Assembly: GCA_030641505.1 (NCBI GenBank)
Contig: DAOWHI010000264.1
Coordinates: 1 to 7,446 of the forward strand
Source: Gemmatimonadota bacterium
GTDB taxonomy: Bacteria; Gemmatimonadota; Gemmatimonadetes; JACCXV01; JAHWKZ01
Length of the DNA: 7,446 nt
Direction: 5' to 3'
Position numbers and translations under genes: made by a program. Below, piece after piece: positions 6,659 to 7,446 of this stretch. Positions within the stretch are counted from its first letter, which is position 1. Every line of letters begins with the position of its first letter. The notes beneath the pieces are model-generated. The model searched no databases. It was not told the origin of the DNA and saw only the letters and a list, made by a program, of their open reading frames with translations.

Positions 6659-6703
6659 CGGCCGCTCCGACCTTCTAGTAATCGACTTTTACCCCTCGCC
6701 ACA
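6659..6703 (+). other. Short rho-ruvX spacer
   Basis: These 45 nt contain no GC-rich hairpin followed by a T-run, so there is no sign of an intrinsic terminator. I also see no clear Shine-Dalgarno before the ruvX ATG (the preceding bases are CCCCTCGCCACA). Read-through from rho into ruvX is therefore likely. Confidence 0.5.
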
Positions 6704-7153
6704 ATGACTACAGGTGAGCGCGTCCTGGCAATTGACCACGGCGAGCGGCGCGTGGGCCTGGCGGTGTCGGACCCGAGCTACGGTTTCGTGCGCGGGTTGC
6801 CGACCATCGATCGGCGCGAACTCAAGACATCGCTGTTCAAGGCGATCGCCGAGATCGTGGGCGATGAGGCGATCGACCGAATCGTAATCGGCATCCCTTT
6901 CACGCTCGACGGCACAGAGGGACCGGCGGCTCGCGAGGTCCGGAGCTTCGCTAGTGACCTGGCTCAACGGATCGCCCTACCGGTCGACGAGTGGGACGAG
7001 CGGTTGACGTCAGAAGCCGCCCGGCGCGCGCTTCGCGAAGCCGGTCATGACGAGCGCGCGATCCGCTCCAAGGTTGATCAGCTAAGCGCGGTCTTGATGC
7101 TGGAAGGGTACCTGCGATTGCGAGCCCATCGCGAAGAAAACACCGAATGCTAG
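6704..7153 (+). CDS. ruvX: RuvX/YqgF-family nuclease (16S rRNA pre-processing / Holliday junction resolvase-like)
   Basis: 149 residues, slightly longer than E. coli YqgF (138). The family has an RNase H fold. In E. coli it is needed for maturation of the 16S rRNA 5' end, and some homologues cut Holliday junctions. Visible: first strand VLAIDHGERRVGLAVSD (7-23) with catalytic D11; IVIGIPFTLDGTEGPAA (60-76); DERLTSEAARRAL (98-110) with the expected second acidic residue at E99; and KVDQLSAVLMLEGYL (123-137) with the third at D125. The acidic triad is thus complete. It follows rho by 45 nt and overlaps mltG by 7 nt. The ruvX-mltG pairing is common in bacteria, often downstream of alaS; rho as the upstream neighbour is less usual in my experience. 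Confidence 0.95.
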   Translation: MTTGERVLAIDHGERRVGLAVSDPSYGFVRGLPTIDRRELKTSLFKAIAEIVGDEAIDRIVIGIPFTLDGTEGPAAREVRSFASDLAQRIALPVDEWDERLTSEAARRALREAGHDERAIRSKVDQLSAVLMLEGYLRLRAHREENTEC

Positions 7154-7446
7154 GTGGGCGGTGGCGCATGGTGGGCGTCGGTCTGGCGGCTGTGGCACTC
7201 GTCGCCCTGGCGATCGCCGGCACGTGGGCGCTCTCAGCCAACCGCGCTCCGACAGCAGAGACCACATCGGTGCTGTTGGAGGTCGAACGCGGGACGACGG
7301 TCCGCGCGCTGAGTCACCAGCTCGCAGACCGCGGTGTCATCCGAAGCCCGCTCTTGTTCGAGCTCAGGCTGCGGGCCCGCGACGATGCGGGACAAATCCA
7401 AGCCGGGACCTACGATCTGCCTCGGAATCAGCCGCTCGACGTGGTC
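7147..7446 (+). CDS. mltG: Endolytic transglycosylase MltG, N-terminal part (3' end missing)
   Basis: The first 100 codons are present and the frame is open to the right edge. MltG is a single-pass inner-membrane lytic transglycosylase that cuts nascent glycan strands and ends their polymerisation. Visible: a short cytoplasmic start, a transmembrane helix of about 20 residues (VGVGLAAVALVALAIAGTWAL, about 9-29), then the periplasmic LysM-like/YceG N-domain with VEVERGTTVRALSHQLADRG (about 46-65), VIRSPLLFELRLRA (66-79) and IQAGTYDL (85-92), which match the family. The catalytic Glu lies beyond the window. The start ATG overlaps the end of ruvX by 7 nt. An in-frame ATG at 7168, with AGGTGG (7152-7157) 10 nt upstream, is an equally good or better start and keeps the helix. 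Family call is firm from the N-domain pattern and gene order. Confidence 0.9.
   Translation, partial: MLGGRWRMVGVGLAAVALVALAIAGTWALSANRAPTAETTSVLLEVERGTTVRALSHQLADRGVIRSPLLFELRLRARDDAGQIQAGTYDLPRNQPLDVV

Overview
The window is a gene-dense, GC-rich stretch of bacterial chromosome, packed with housekeeping genes and showing no sign of mobile DNA. It holds eight protein genes in two divergent groups around one intergenic region of about 270 bp (5137-5407). I see no tRNA, rRNA, CRISPR array, insertion sequence or prophage gene. The Rho protein is of the standard bacterial type. Its C-terminal wording feels closest to Gemmatimonadota or related groups, but that impression is weak and I would not name a phylum from this window alone.

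Minus-strand group (5136 down to 1, running off the left edge): cca-type tRNA nucleotidyltransferase, mpg (3-methyladenine DNA glycosylase), an arginase-fold protein, rarA (AAA+ replication-recombination ATPase) and hflX (ribosome-associated GTPase, 3' end missing). Every junction overlaps by 1-4 nt (GTGA, ATGA, TAATG, ATGA), so this is almost certainly one translationally coupled operon. It mixes tRNA 3'-end repair, DNA base repair, stalled-fork handling and ribosome rescue.

Plus-strand group (5189 rightwards, running off the right edge): a near-consensus sigma70 promoter, a C-rich and G-poor leader, rho (transcription terminator), ruvX/yqgF (RNase H-fold nuclease for 16S rRNA maturation) and the start of mltG (endolytic murein transglycosylase). 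ruvX and mltG overlap by 7 nt.

Four things stand out. (1) The arginase-fold protein has lost four of its six expected Mn-binding residues and looks like a pseudoenzyme. (2) Its neighbour RarA has a normal Walker B, sensor 1 and arginine region, but a badly altered Walker A and preceding beta strand. (3) rho has an in-frame upstream TTG with a good ribosome-binding site that would add a 26-residue arginine-rich N-terminal tail. The canonical ATG has no visible ribosome-binding site. (4) The rho leader has the C-over-G bias of a rut site, which suggests autogenous attenuation. I found no convincing wholly new multi-gene system.
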